Below are positions 51,440 through 62,900 of a DNA stretch of 64,000 bases, in pieces (within the stretch, counting starts at the first letter, position 1; each line of letters opens with the position of its first letter). A program made the position numbers and the translations under genes. A model generated the notes under the pieces. The model did no database searches. It worked only from the letters and a program-made list of their open reading frames with translations, and was not told where the DNA came from. The DNA comes from Lineus longissimus (Eukaryota > Nemertea > Pilidiophora > Heteronemertea > Lineidae), in the NCBI RefSeq assembly GCF_910592395.1, contig NC_088309.1:14386599-14450598 (forward strand), in the 5' to 3' direction.

Positions 51440-54144
51440 TGTGTATACCGTCAACGAAAAAAATTTGACCCGGTTGACCGGAACCAGAAAACCTCTGCAC
51501 CCAGGTGACATTTTTGCACGCGAATCGTATACGCTAATGCACAGCAATTTACCTGGGGAGAGATTTTCTTTTTCCAAACAATTCAGCGGGACGCAACGAT
51601 GTTTACGCAGAGAAGCCGCTGTTCGGTTGAAGATTTCGTCAAAACAGGGCCGAATCAAAGTGTAACGATACCCTGGGGCGAATCGAAATGCATTAAACAA
51701 CAAGCTGCATCGCTGCCAGAGATTATTTTTCTCTTTCCGCGAAGAAATCGTGCTTTGAACTGGCAAAATTCCGCAAAAGATTTTCCGTCTGCTAACTTTT
51801 CCGTAGTTTCAAGCGCACCAACATGATCGGTCCGGGGCTGCCCGTTTCGACGACGATTTCGTCAATACCATGGGGTGTGACAATATGCCGACGGTCTGGT
51901 TCCATTAATAATGCAATAATCTTGAAAGTACATTGGTCTCAATGTCTATTTCCCCGTTTCCATGACAAAATCCTACCTTGAAACCTGAAACCACTCGTCC
52001 ACAACATTTCAATTTTCCGTAGAAAGCGCATGCGCACTAACTCAAACGCGCGCGCTACCCTCAAACTATTCACGCTTATTATACTTTTCTGGCTTCAAAA
52101 TGAGCTGGATTACTTTACATACCAATAACATGCATTGGCGTTTAAAGTCCAACACTTTAAAAAAAATTTACGTTTTGCAAATACATTTCATCAAAATGTC
52201 TAAAATGAGATGGGGCGAATACCAGGCTATGGTCTTTCGTGGACAACGTCGTCTGCTACACTGGCACTGGTCACTGGTGTCTTCAATCATGTCATCTGTG
52301 GTGAGTATCCCCGAAAATGCATGTCCTAGTGAAAAATAACAGAGTGGACATATTGTAAATAAAGAGAGATCGTCACCAAGAGACCAAGGTAGAGAAACAA
52401 CATTGACAGATGTGAAACTTTGATGTACAGAGACAGAAAATCTGCTGGTAGGCACATCTCCACGTCTTCATCACCTCGCACATCAGCCACACACACAGAC
52501 AGTCTTTTGTTTTAATTAAAAGGCGAGGGTATGTAAAAATATCAAGATAAAAGTTGTTGAATGACACAGTAGTACCAGTATGACGATCATTTTTATTGCC
52601 TTGTAACAATCACTGCAAAAATAACATGCAATGCAACATTATTCCTTGTCCTTGAATTGAAAATTGTCCTCCCCATGCCAGGCCATGCATCATCAACAGA
52701 ACCAACTCTCGTCCTTCAGCAGAACCGAATTAAGCCCATACCGCTCAATATCTCCCAAAATAATTTGTTTTCCCCACTGTCAAAGGATGCAATATGCGTC
52801 TCTGGATGTGACGTCACATCCCTGAAGACGGAATATTCAACTGTGGGTGAATAAAGTACACCTAGAAAATATTTGAGGAAGGTGTTGTGAGCGAATGCCT
52901 ACCTTATACTGCAACATTTTGCTTGCAGTTGCATACATTTATCAAAACTGCAGGAGCAGCTGTAGGCTAATGTGAGCAATGTGTGATAATCACTAAGTGA
53001 AATTTTGTTGCTTATAATATTGATTCATTTTGCAAATTGATTAAGTTGAACCCAAAAAATTTTCAGTTCACAGTAAAACATGGAATATCTTTGGTAAGAA
53101 GATTTTCCTCACCGATGGCCATCACAAGGAATCGTTAAAAAATAAATATGAGACCTCTCCCCCTACAAAACCAGAAGACAGCCATATCTACAGCAGTTTT
53201 AAAGATATCTGCTGTCACCACTGAGAGCTACCAAATATGGTCGTCTCTTGATGTGACGTTGCAATTTCGAAGGTAGTCTGCAATCACCACTGATGGTTGT
53301 CTCTGGATGTGACACTGTAATCCTGAAGACAGTATCCCATGTCTCCATTGATGTGACCCAAATTTCATCATGCAAGTTACCACTGGCACTGCACACAAAC
53401 AGTCACCCATGGATGCGTCCACCTTATCTAGGACATCCTGTTGAATGTGTTGTGATATCTTACGTCCTATAGTCACAGCCTTGAAAATAAGGAATCCGTG
53501 GGACCCATCTTGAATAATGTGTTTGATGGTGAAAGCCTGTGGTTGGCACATTCGGATTATTCCTGTGCCTTTTCGTTTCGTTTCCTTTCGCAAGAATGAG
53601 ACCTCCTGTCCAAATCCTGTCTCCATGGATGTAACTTCACGATTGCAGTCCGATCATCTCAGCCATAGTTTTTCTGTATTAGTAAGTATGGTTCACCTGC
53701 AAACATAAAAAGGAACACTGGAATGAATAATAGACAGTACATGTAAAACCCTCCAAGAATGCATAACTCAAGTCCAAAATGGAAGAGATTTGCCCAACAA
53801 TTTGCCATGAGTCACATCCTAAAAGCACTAACTCATTCTCATTACCAGGGTTCGTTTGCTTGTTTGACAGTAGCACTTTCTGCTCAAGGCAGTGTTTCTG
53901 CCCAAGGCCAAGGGGTTTGACCCTTTCTTGATGCGTAAATGCTCAATTCTGCTTGCAAATGACTACACTAGTAAAGATGTATAAGAGTATCAAAACATTT
54001 CATTTATTTCATAAGTGCTGTCAGGCTGGCAATCTGATCTCGTGGGCAGCATTGCATACTATTTCTAACCAATCTTTCTATAAACTAGACCCACCCTAGA
54101 CTTTGATTTCAGGTTTGGGTTGAATCAGAGTCAAGACACTGAAA

Positions 54145-56343
54145 ATGATTTGGGACCACTGTTACAATATACCTCCACAGCGGAGCGATGGTGAGATGAG
54201 AAGGAAGGAGCCTCAGACCCAGCCAAACCAGGAGGAACAAAGCCATCGAACCAGTGAAATTGCCAATGCTATAAAGGAATACCAAATCGTTAATGTTCCC
54301 GGCGATGGAAATTGCTTTTTTCACTGCCTGAATGATGTTATACCTGGACAAAGGAACCCCTCTGGCCATAAGCAGTACAGAACACTGATATGTGGGTATA
54401 TTCTAAGCACATGGGACGAGCACAAAGCCATGGTTGAAGTATGCCATGGAATAAAAAGTCAAGAGCAGTATCAGGAGACGATGCTTAAAAGGAGTGGATA
54501 CGCAACATCATGTGAAGTCCAAGCTGCAGCAAATCTGCTGAAATGTTCCTTCAACATCTTGTTGGAAGGAAGGAAGTTGCATAATGATGGTACCAGAAAG
54601 ACCACTTATTACAACGAAACTATTGAGACTGATGACGCACTGATGCACATTACTCTCTTACTACGAGAACAACACTACAGCATTTTGATGCCGCCAGAGC
54701 AAACAGCTCTTCCACCTGTACCAACCAAGATCACTTTGATGCCGCCAGAGCAAACTGCTCTTCCACCTGTACAAACCAAGATCACTTCCACTAAGGTAAA
54801 CAAGAACTCTTCACCAGAAATAAAAAGACGGCAGTCAAAGCGATTGGGAATTGTTCCCCTGGAGCCATCTGAGACAGAGAGCGCAAGTGCAAAGAAAAAA
54901 AGACGGTGGAACAACAGCCGGCGCCTAAAGGTGAAACGCGAATCCTTGCATCTAGAAAGAGACAATGAAGAGGAGTTGAAAGACACCACAGAAATCTTGC
55001 CTGACAAGACGCTTCAAAATGCTATGGCAGGTATTAGGGCATTTGAGGTTGAGCAAATGTCATACAAGTTTACTTTATGCTCAGTATGCCAGGACAGAAG
55101 ACTGCAAATGAAGACGAACTCACAAAATGTATGCAGAAGATGTGCTACTGAAAAAAGTGATGTGAAAATGTTTTCAGCAGATAACAACATGGATCCGGGA
55201 GAAATGCCACACGAGTTATCAAAACTGACAACGGTGGAACAGCAGCTTATCTCCAGGATTTCCCCATCTATAAATGTACATCTGATGAAACATGGCGGTC
55301 TAGCATCAAGTGGGCACTGCGTGGCGTTCCCTCAAGCTATCGATGAAGTTGGCAAAATTCTACCTAAACTTCCAAGTGAAATCAATATCATAAGAGTACG
55401 ACGTCAGGGGAAAAATGACTCAAGTAAAGCTTTCAGAGTGTCTAGAAGCAGAGTAGAGGCAGCTCTAAAATGGCTCAAGGCCAATAATCCTGCCTATGAT
55501 GACATAATCATAAGTGAGGAGCGCCTCAATCTTCTACCAGCAGATGGTGAATTGCAAAATTTGCATACCATTGAATTTTCTTCAAAGGCAAAACACAGAC
55601 GAGATGAAGGGCCTGCTCCAGATCAAACCTGTCCCGAAGGTTTTGCTGATGATGATGGTCAAACTGTGTCAGACGTTTTGCTTCCGGACCCACCCACTGA
55701 TATACGGAAGAAGGTGGAAGATGTTGTGAAAGAAGCAGTGGGAAGAGAAGATGTAGAAGTTTCAGAGACGCGGAGAGGAACAATCACCATCCCATGGCCA
55801 ACGAAAGATGACAAACCAGTCTCTGAATTTACCACAAGAAATTTCTTCACATTGGCTTTTCCCTATCTCTTCCCTTATGGAACAGGGGACTTTCATAGCA
55901 ACCGGCCTAACACATGCACTTCCCTGAGTGACTGGGCAGAACACCTGTTATGGTATAAGGATGGCCGATTTTCTGGACACCACTATTTTAAATTTGTAGT
56001 CCACAATATGATTGCTAGAAAGAGAGTCCTAGATAGTTCAACTTACATTGTCCGTCAACATTTAGGAGACGACCACCTGACAGTGGCAGATCTCAAGGAT
56101 AAAATAAAAAATGGCGACACTGCCATTGGTGAAAAAGTGCTTTACTTCAGTGCTGGACTTAGGGGAAACCTCTCAGTACTGGGCCCCAGGTTTAAGGAAT
56201 TGGAATCTCTCGTCCAGTACCAGATCACCCAGGGCAAGGGCCTTCCCACGTTTTTTGGCACCGGCAGTTGTGCCGAATTTTACTTCAAACCCTTGAGGAA
56301 ACTTTTACATGACTATATCCTGGAGGCCAATGGCGAAGTTTAG
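54145..56343 (+). CDS. Helentron polyprotein part 1: OTU protease, zinc/DUF6570-like region and Helitron-like N domain, ending at TAG
   Basis: This is the first segment of a Rep-helicase polyprotein of a Helentron/Helitron2-type rolling-circle transposon. An OTU cysteine protease domain (about residues 45-185, C57 and H177) lies at the N-terminus, as is known for Helentrons. A doubled 17-residue Pro-rich unit and a basic KKKRR segment follow. A Cys-rich block (CSVCQDRRL ... CRRCATEK, about residues 312-336) leads a DUF6570-like region. The Helitron-like N domain has FPYLFPYGTGDF and FGTGSCAEFYF. TAG occurs at 56341-56343, but the same frame continues with conserved sequence (DLDDKPQLFAALQENSHI). 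The ORF start may lie inside an exon because a TTTCAG acceptor precedes it. Confidence 0.88.
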   Translation: MIWDHCYNIPPQRSDGEMRRKEPQTQPNQEEQSHRTSEIANAIKEYQIVNVPGDGNCFFHCLNDVIPGQRNPSGHKQYRTLICGYILSTWDEHKAMVEVCHGIKSQEQYQETMLKRSGYATSCEVQAAANLLKCSFNILLEGRKLHNDGTRKTTYYNETIETDDALMHITLLLREQHYSILMPPEQTALPPVPTKITLMPPEQTALPPVQTKITSTKVNKNSSPEIKRRQSKRLGIVPLEPSETESASAKKKRRWNNSRRLKVKRESLHLERDNEEELKDTTEILPDKTLQNAMAGIRAFEVEQMSYKFTLCSVCQDRRLQMKTNSQNVCRRCATEKSDVKMFSADNNMDPGEMPHELSKLTTVEQQLISRISPSINVHLMKHGGLASSGHCVAFPQAIDEVGKILPKLPSEINIIRVRRQGKNDSSKAFRVSRSRVEAALKWLKANNPAYDDIIISEERLNLLPADGELQNLHTIEFSSKAKHRRDEGPAPDQTCPEGFADDDGQTVSDVLLPDPPTDIRKKVEDVVKEAVGREDVEVSETRRGTITIPWPTKDDKPVSEFTTRNFFTLAFPYLFPYGTGDFHSNRPNTCTSLSDWAEHLLWYKDGRFSGHHYFKFVVHNMIARKRVLDSSTYIVRQHLGDDHLTVADLKDKIKNGDTAIGEKVLYFSAGLRGNLSVLGPRFKELESLVQYQITQGKGLPTFFGTGSCAEFYFKPLRKLLHDYILEANGEV

Positions 56344-58548
56344 GATTTAGATGACAAACCCCAACTTTTTGCTGCGCTGCAAGAAAACAGCCACATAGTT
56401 GGAAAGTACTTCGACCTCCGTACTCAGTCGTATTTCAAGCATGTAATGAAAAAAGTTTTTGGGGTGGAAGCATATTGGTATCGCCAAGAATTTGCCAAGA
56501 GCAGAGGCATGATTCATTGGCATGGTCTCTGTTGGCGGAATGACCAGCAACCGCATAGACTGCTCTTCGATGCCATCCAAAATGAGCTTAGTGAGGAAGA
56601 TACGGCAAAGGAACTATCAGACTGGGCTGAACGCATATTTGGCATGACAGCCATGCATCCAGCAGGCAAGGACGAGCAGGGTAATCCACGCAAGGACCTC
56701 TGGCCCCCACCCGAGGGCACAGCAACTTCGCCTCCAGAGGACACAAACCCCCTGTTCAAGTTGCTATGTGACATCAGCCAAAACCAGGATAGTCTATTGG
56801 AGGATCATCTCCTCCTCAGTAACAGGGTCAACCTGCACAGATGCTCAGACTATTTTCTGAGGCTGTTCAAGGGGAAGAAGGAGAGAGAGTGTCGGATGGG
56901 ATTTGGTTCTATCTCTGAGCCAGGCAAGTTATTGCGGGTACAGCCTGCAATAACACGTGACCGACACAATATCCTGAGACTTGAGATGGAGAGGGATCAC
57001 CCGGTCCTTGTCCAACACTCACGAATCCATACTCAAGCATGGCGGGCAAATGGAGATATTTCCATTATTCTCTCGCACAGTGACCCAGAACATCCATCTG
57101 TTGATGAGATTGTTGGAGTTCGACGCTATATTTGTAGCTACGCCTGCAAAAGCAATGAGCCAACTGGAGCAGCATCTGCTCTTTTTAACGACCTGGTCAA
57201 TTGCACGGACAACGAGAGCACATCGAAGACCATCTGTACGAAACTTCTAATGAATAGTGTCACAAGGGATGTTTCAGCCATGGAAGCAACATACGAGTTG
57301 TCCAGGTTGCCTCTATACAGATCCAGCCATCAGTTCCTGTCAGTGAGCACAACTGGATCGAGGTTACTTGAAAAAAAAGGTGAAACTCTAACAAAAAGTA
57401 CACCCTTGGACAAGTACCTCGCCAGAAAGAACGAAGACAACTGTTCATTCTACAATTTTATCTCAAGGAAAGGACGTGTTCCTGTGATGGCTGGCAGCAT
57501 GAAGGCAACATGGCCACTTTCTGAAGATTACGGTCGCAATATGCTGTTGCTCCACTGGCCGAACTGGAGAAAAATTCCTGACATCAAGGATAAAAATTTA
57601 TCATGGCAGGAGAGAATGCTGGAGTTTCTCAACATGGAGTCCTGCCCAACCTTTGTCAAGGCTGATGTAGAGGGAGCACGACAATACGAGCACAGAAAAG
57701 CATCAGAGTTGGAAAAAGTTGTTTGTGAGGACGAAGCTGAACAGCCTGATTGGATGGATCTTCTTCGACCACAAGTCGATTTTGATGTGGTAACTGACTT
57801 CAAGTACAATGATGGAGGACCGGAACATGACTGGGGAGTCACCTCCATGGAGTACCCATCAAACATTGGGATTACTTGGCTGGAGAATATCTCGTCTGAA
57901 GAAGGGAAGGAAAGAGCAAATGAAAATATAGTGCTTCCTGATGTAGATTTGGATATGATGAATGAGGATCAGAAATTTGCATACAACTTAGTTATGAGCA
58001 CTCTTTACCGCTACAAAGCAGATCCTCAGGAATTCACCTCATACCTAAGGTTAGTTGTTGCAGGTACAGCAGGTTCAGGGAAATCTTTTTTGATCAAATG
58101 TTTGGTGAAACGGATTCGCACTCTTTTCCAGGAAAACAGGGCTGTGCAGGTTCTTGGGCCAACAGGAAACAGTGCAAATCTCATTTCAGGCACCACAATC
58201 CACAGCTTTCTGAAGGTTCCCATAGGATCAAGTTCGACGAAGGACATGACGCCACCACATGGAAAGACTGGATCTACCCTTCAAGAGCATTGCGAAGGAT
58301 TACATGTCCTTCTCATTGATGAACGATCACTAGTTGGATGCAAAACCCTCGGATGGATGGAATACCACTGTTCCTGTGGAGTTCAAAATGGACTGAACTC
58401 TGGCAAACCGCGGGGTGGTATTCCGGTAGTTGTCTTTTTTGGTGATGATGTCCAGCTACCCCCTGTCTGTGATCATCCAGTTTACAAACCACGAGGTGAT
58501 GTCAATGCATGCCTTCATGGTGCACTTGCCTGGCAGGAGTTTGACTAG
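56344..58548 (+). CDS. Helentron polyprotein part 2: HUH/Y2 Rep endonuclease and start of PIF1-like helicase, ending at TAG
   Basis: This is in the same frame as part 1. It contains the Rep nuclease. The HUH-type motif is in SRGMIHWHGL (HWH at 56515-56523, residue 791 of the whole frame). The two-tyrosine motif YICSYACKS (57127 and 57139, residues 995 and 999) nicks DNA in rolling-circle transposition. After a charged linker comes the SF1 helicase: Walker A GTAGSGKS at 58063-58086, Walker B LLIDERS near 58309, and FFGDDVQLPPV. TAG at 58546-58548 follows AWQEFD, again with conserved helicase sequence continuing in frame. No frameshift was seen over 2.2 kb. The ATG at 56446 is internal and unlikely to be a genuine start. 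Confidence 0.88.
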   Translation, partial: DLDDKPQLFAALQENSHIVGKYFDLRTQSYFKHVMKKVFGVEAYWYRQEFAKSRGMIHWHGLCWRNDQQPHRLLFDAIQNELSEEDTAKELSDWAERIFGMTAMHPAGKDEQGNPRKDLWPPPEGTATSPPEDTNPLFKLLCDISQNQDSLLEDHLLLSNRVNLHRCSDYFLRLFKGKKERECRMGFGSISEPGKLLRVQPAITRDRHNILRLEMERDHPVLVQHSRIHTQAWRANGDISIILSHSDPEHPSVDEIVGVRRYICSYACKSNEPTGAASALFNDLVNCTDNESTSKTICTKLLMNSVTRDVSAMEATYELSRLPLYRSSHQFLSVSTTGSRLLEKKGETLTKSTPLDKYLARKNEDNCSFYNFISRKGRVPVMAGSMKATWPLSEDYGRNMLLLHWPNWRKIPDIKDKNLSWQERMLEFLNMESCPTFVKADVEGARQYEHRKASELEKVVCEDEAEQPDWMDLLRPQVDFDVVTDFKYNDGGPEHDWGVTSMEYPSNIGITWLENISSEEGKERANENIVLPDVDLDMMNEDQKFAYNLVMSTLYRYKADPQEFTSYLRLVVAGTAGSGKSFLIKCLVKRIRTLFQENRAVQVLGPTGNSANLISGTTIHSFLKVPIGSSSTKDMTPPHGKTGSTLQEHCEGLHVLLIDERSLVGCKTLGWMEYHCSCGVQNGLNSGKPRGGIPVVVFFGDDVQLPPVCDHPVYKPRGDVNACLHGALAWQEFD

Positions 58549-59246
58549 GCTGTGATTCTAAAAACTATAATAAGACAAAAAGATGGGGACGGCCAACTAA
58601 AAGACACTTTAAATGCTCTGAGGAACTACACCGTCACCAGAGAACAGGCAAAATGGCTGCAAGCTTTCCAGTGGGACACACTGAAGAAAACACATGGACA
58701 AGATTTGTTGGAGAGAATGAGTGAGGGGTTGTTTGTGTTTCCAACCCATGCCAATGAATGGGAGCACAATAAGATGAAGCTTCTTGAAGCCAACTGTTCC
58801 GCCCCAATAGCAAGAATTAAAGCACTGAACACAGGAGTCCATAAGAACACCCCAAGCGAGAAGGCAGGAGGGCTCCTACCTGAACTGTTTTTGTGTCAAG
58901 AAGCAAGAGTGATGTTAACAGGAAATCTTGCTGTAAATTATGGGTTATTCAACGGTTCTACTGGCATTGCCAGAGATATTGTCTACACAGATGGCAAAGA
59001 CCCCAAAATGGGATTACCCGATGTTGTAATGGTAGAATTCGACAGGTACAGTGGACCACCCTACATTTCTGGTACAAAAATAGTCCCAATTGTACCTGTC
59101 ACGGGTCTAATGGAATGCCCGTGCCATTCATGTTGGCGAAAACAAATTCCCCTGAGACTTGGCTGGGGAACCACCATTCATCGATGCCAAGGCATGACAA
59201 TTGGTGATAATGAAGCATACCGTTACATTGTCATTCATCCCGGGAC
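58549..59246 (+). CDS. Helentron polyprotein part 3: helicase C-terminal half, interrupted by a MULE
   Basis: This is the same frame again: helicase motifs through FPTHANEWEHNKMKL, ARVMLTGNLAVNYGLFNGST and the motif VI-like GTTIHRCQGMT near 59167-59200. At 59247 the Mutator-like element begins, and the open frame to 59334 is MULE terminal repeat, not helicase. The rest of the helicase is at 63821. Confidence 0.85.
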
Positions 59247-59335
59247 GCGAATTTTTTTTTGCACGCTATTTTCCACACGTGCTTTTTCCTTCGACCAATC
59301 AGCGCTTTGTTTATGTTCTAATTTTATCCTCTGAC
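59247..59335 (+). repeat. MULE left terminal inverted repeat
   Basis: This begins gcgaatttttttttgcacgc, contains CACACGTG and 'cgaccaatcagcgc', and ends at tatcctctg. It is inverted relative to 63725-63811 with few mismatches. Confidence 0.92.
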
Positions 59336-59938
59336 CGAATCGATGATGTCATTTCTTCGGGAATTGCCCTCGGCAGTCTTCGGCAATGTTCGCGGTGACA
59401 TAAATAGCCTCAGACACGTGTATTTGTTTTGATCGACTAAGGGGAATTCTACTAAGAGATGGGATGGGCAAATTTCAATGGACTGTGACTTAAACAAAGT
59501 CTGAAGCCACCTCGTGAACAAGACCAAGCTTTGCTAACAAGACCACAGCTGTTGTGGGTTGTTGCCTGAATCATCAGCAACTCTCTTGAAGTGAAACCTC
59601 ACCAATAAGAGGAGCAACAGTGACCTTTTTACTAAGCATTCACTGAAATCAAATGTGTGAATCAAACATAACACTGACTAATTGGTAATCAATTGTAATT
59701 TTTATTACTTAACAGACTGCCATTGTATTTGCTGTTATCCTGAGCGCCCTGAGCTAGGTTACATGTAAAATAAAACCAGAATTGTTACAAAAATACAAAG
59801 AAAACCCATTTGTGAACAAAGTACTCATACTGCCATTAACAGATGAAGATGCAGAAATCCTGTAGCAGAATTACTGGCAGAATTACAGCTTAGCTGAATG
59901 GGTCTTCCCCAGTGCTTCATTATTTTGAACACACCTGG
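59336..59938. other. MULE 3' noncoding region
   Basis: No gene. This is the transposase 3' untranslated side within the MULE. Confidence 0.5.
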
Positions 59939-62900
59939 CTAAATTATGTGGAGCTTTGCGCCTAGGAAGCACTTGGGAAGACAGCGGCGCGACAACCTGT
60001 TTCCTTTTTTAGGCTTCACATTTTCTTTACCATCAAGTTTACAGGGCCTACCACTCCCTAGGCGGTGTTTAGTGTCATCCATAACTTTACTTCTCGCAAG
60101 GGCGGTGGGTTGGACACCAATAGTTTTGCAACTTACCATGCCCTTCACCTTACGTTTGCCCATGGCAGTGCCAGCACCCGAATACTTGCCAAAGCAAACA
60201 AGAGCTGACACAAGAGCCAAGTTAGTGGTTAACGATTCAGCTTGTCTTAAAAGGTTCTCAATGGTTTTTCAAAGTACTCTGGGTTTGCTCTGTAGCGCTC
60301 TTCAAAGTCAGAGAACACACCCTTCAGGTCATTCAACAATGTGCTTCCTGCTGGCAGGCCTTGATCCAAGTTTGTAGGAGACGGATGTGCTCTATTGAGG
60401 TCCCTCATGTCAAACCTGTTCTGAAGTGTACGCTGCAGAGTAAGAGATGCCATTGAGGATGAGTCAAAACCTTTGTCTTCCATATCTGCAGGTGGTTGAC
60501 CCTTAGATTCCATGGCATCATCACCATGGTCCAGTCTGACTGGAACCATTTCCTCCACGATGTCCACTTAAGCACTCTGGTCGACTTCAACAGCTTCTTC
60601 AACGATGTTGTTGACTTGAGGCAGGACTTCAACCAATGGTCTGCGCAGTGATTGAAACCATTCTTCAGTTGGGGGTATACTGCTGCCAGTTGCCACCTGA
60701 TATATCAATCTTCTCATTGATGAGTCATGAACTGAGATGAAATTCCAGGAGGAGAGACCATACTTTTTCACGACAAGGAACTGGTGCATGAATGGACCTC
60801 CTGAAACTGCAAAAATACATAGATAATGTACATGGATCAAGAACAAACTGTGTTTGGATGTTCTATTGCTTTTGATAGGTTTTGATGTATCCCATATTTT
60901 TGTCAACCAAGTCACATTTAGTGAACGCCTGTTGCTTCTTACCTGTCTTTCCCAGCCGACAGGTGCATGCTCCAATTGTCATGTCCACGGTGTACGTTGC
61001 ATCGCTGTCAGTCTCACTTGGGACAGTGAATGTCATCTCGCTGGTTTGGACAATGCGATCTTCATCAATCTTCTTCGATCTTGCTGTGTGTGGAAGGAAT
61101 CGCGAATAACTGGCACGGCCTAGTCGATTGTTGCATATGTCCAGAAGGCGCCTTTCAAAGTAGGACTCCAGTCTGGTCATCATGAAGTCAGCAAGCTGTA
61201 TAACATTAGGCTCTTGTTCTGTCCAGTATTTGGTCTTTCAATACACGCATCGCTGCCTCCGCATAGTTGTTGGTGTCATTATTGCGAACACTTAGGTCAC
61301 TCCGATGACAAATTGCCCATTCCTTTCTCCTACCATAAATGCCTATTAGATGCTTGGCAACATTCTCATAGCGGCGAAGAACTGGGTTTCTCACTGCAGC
61401 CTCGTACTTTTCTTCTAGAGCGTCAACACTGTCAGCATATACCATTCCCTTCAGAAGCATAAGAATTGAGGGTCTGTCCTCTTTACGAACACCATTTTTC
61501 GAATCCCAAAGAAACCGCCAGAAAGCTTGCAATACATGGAAGACACACAAGAGTAAGATGGCCTCTGGGTACACAGCTTGCAGTGCCTGTCTCTCTGCTG
61601 CACTATCATCAGTCATTATGAGCTGAGGACCAGGGGAGGGACCTCTCCCGTAAAATGCCTTGTCATCCAAGAAAGAATTGTACAATTCAAGTGCACTGGT
61701 GATTGTTTCTGTACTTTCACTGGTGGGAATAAGTACTCCCAATGGCAAACCTCCTGCACAGCTGTGCGTAAGAATAAGAAAGACCCGGCAGCTTTGATGA
61801 TCCATATTTCCTGAAGCATCAATAAACACAAGTTCTGCTGAATGTTTAATCAGTTCGTGGACACGGCGAGTTAATGGGGTCACAATGGCCACAGCAACAT
61901 CTTTCTCACCAACTACTCTCGACTCCGCACTTTTCTGACCAGTGTCATTGTTGCACTGCTCCAGCTTACTTTCCAGCATCTTAAGCAACTGCTCCCCTTT
62001 TGGTTCTCCATACTGACTCTTGAAGGCCTTGCAGTATAACCTGGAATGAATATTTTGATATATATGTAGCAGCTGCCACCAAGTCATTTCAGTACACTTT
62101 GACCATGACACAGTACACTTGTAAAACTTTGGACTGGTTTGATCAAGTATGTGCTTACCTAAAGCAAAATTGAAGATCAGGGCAGATGAACCTATCAGCA
62201 CACTTCAAGACATAGTCGTCTCCGTATTCCATCTGTAAGTCATACTTATGCAACTCTAGGGCTTTGGAAGGTGAATATCCTTGCTTGAACAAGTCTAAAA
62301 GTTTGTCAGCAACTGTTTCGGAGACATCTCGATGGCGAAGTGCATCTGCTGCGTTAATCGGGTGGTTATGTTTGTGCTCAAGTTCGACTATCATGTGACT
62401 GTTTGCATCATGAGGATCTTTGGCACTGGAAATAAATATTTTGTCAGTCAGATGAATGGAGCTTATTAAATTCCGAGTCCTTTGATACATTACCTAATCG
62501 TGAGTCCAGTGATACTATCCAGTGTTTGGTTCAACTGATTCAACAATTTCATTAAACTTAACTTTCTCTAAAAATTTTAGCTAGCTGGTCCCAATACATG
62601 ATGGAGCCTACCTGTAAGGACCAAGTTTCTGTGAGGAGGAATCTTTCAATATGAACAACCTTAAAGTAGCAGGGCAGTTGGTGTTTTTTTACCCTTGTTT
62701 CTGATCTGTTTCAGAAGCCTTGGAGCGTGTCCAGTGTTGGCAGCGTAAATCAACCTGCAAAATTGGTAAAAAATAATTAAATGAAAAACAGTTTTCATTA
62801 TACATGTCATCTTGACATATCAAGGCCAACGGTCACTCCGCCCTTCAACTACTCATCTGTGGTTGTTTCTATCTAATGCTGATCATGTCACTTATGATGC

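Larger units (their letters stand above)
49411..54917 (+). repeat. tandem duplication, unit 2 (956-bp internal deletion)
   Basis: Offsets to unit 1 are 6468 bp before 51439 and 5512 then 5507 bp after it. Unit 2 therefore lacks bases corresponding to 44972-45927 (956 bp, cg microhomology at the join), plus a 5-bp difference at 46599-46604 / 52111. Only about six single-base differences were noticed in roughly 5.5 kb. The inverted copy at 31.7-32.2 kb retains the missing bases, so unit 2 carries the derived deletion. Confidence 0.93.

Noticed and set aside
54145-59246. Alternative genetic code with TAG as sense
   Set aside because: Other frames in the window end normally with TAG and other stops, and the organism appears metazoan. 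Two point mutations are the simpler explanation.
59247-59334. C-terminal extension of the Helentron helicase (FFCTLFSTRAFSFDQS)
   Set aside because: This is translation of the MULE terminal inverted repeat. The same residues appear antisense at 63730-63800, and the real helicase resumes at 63821.
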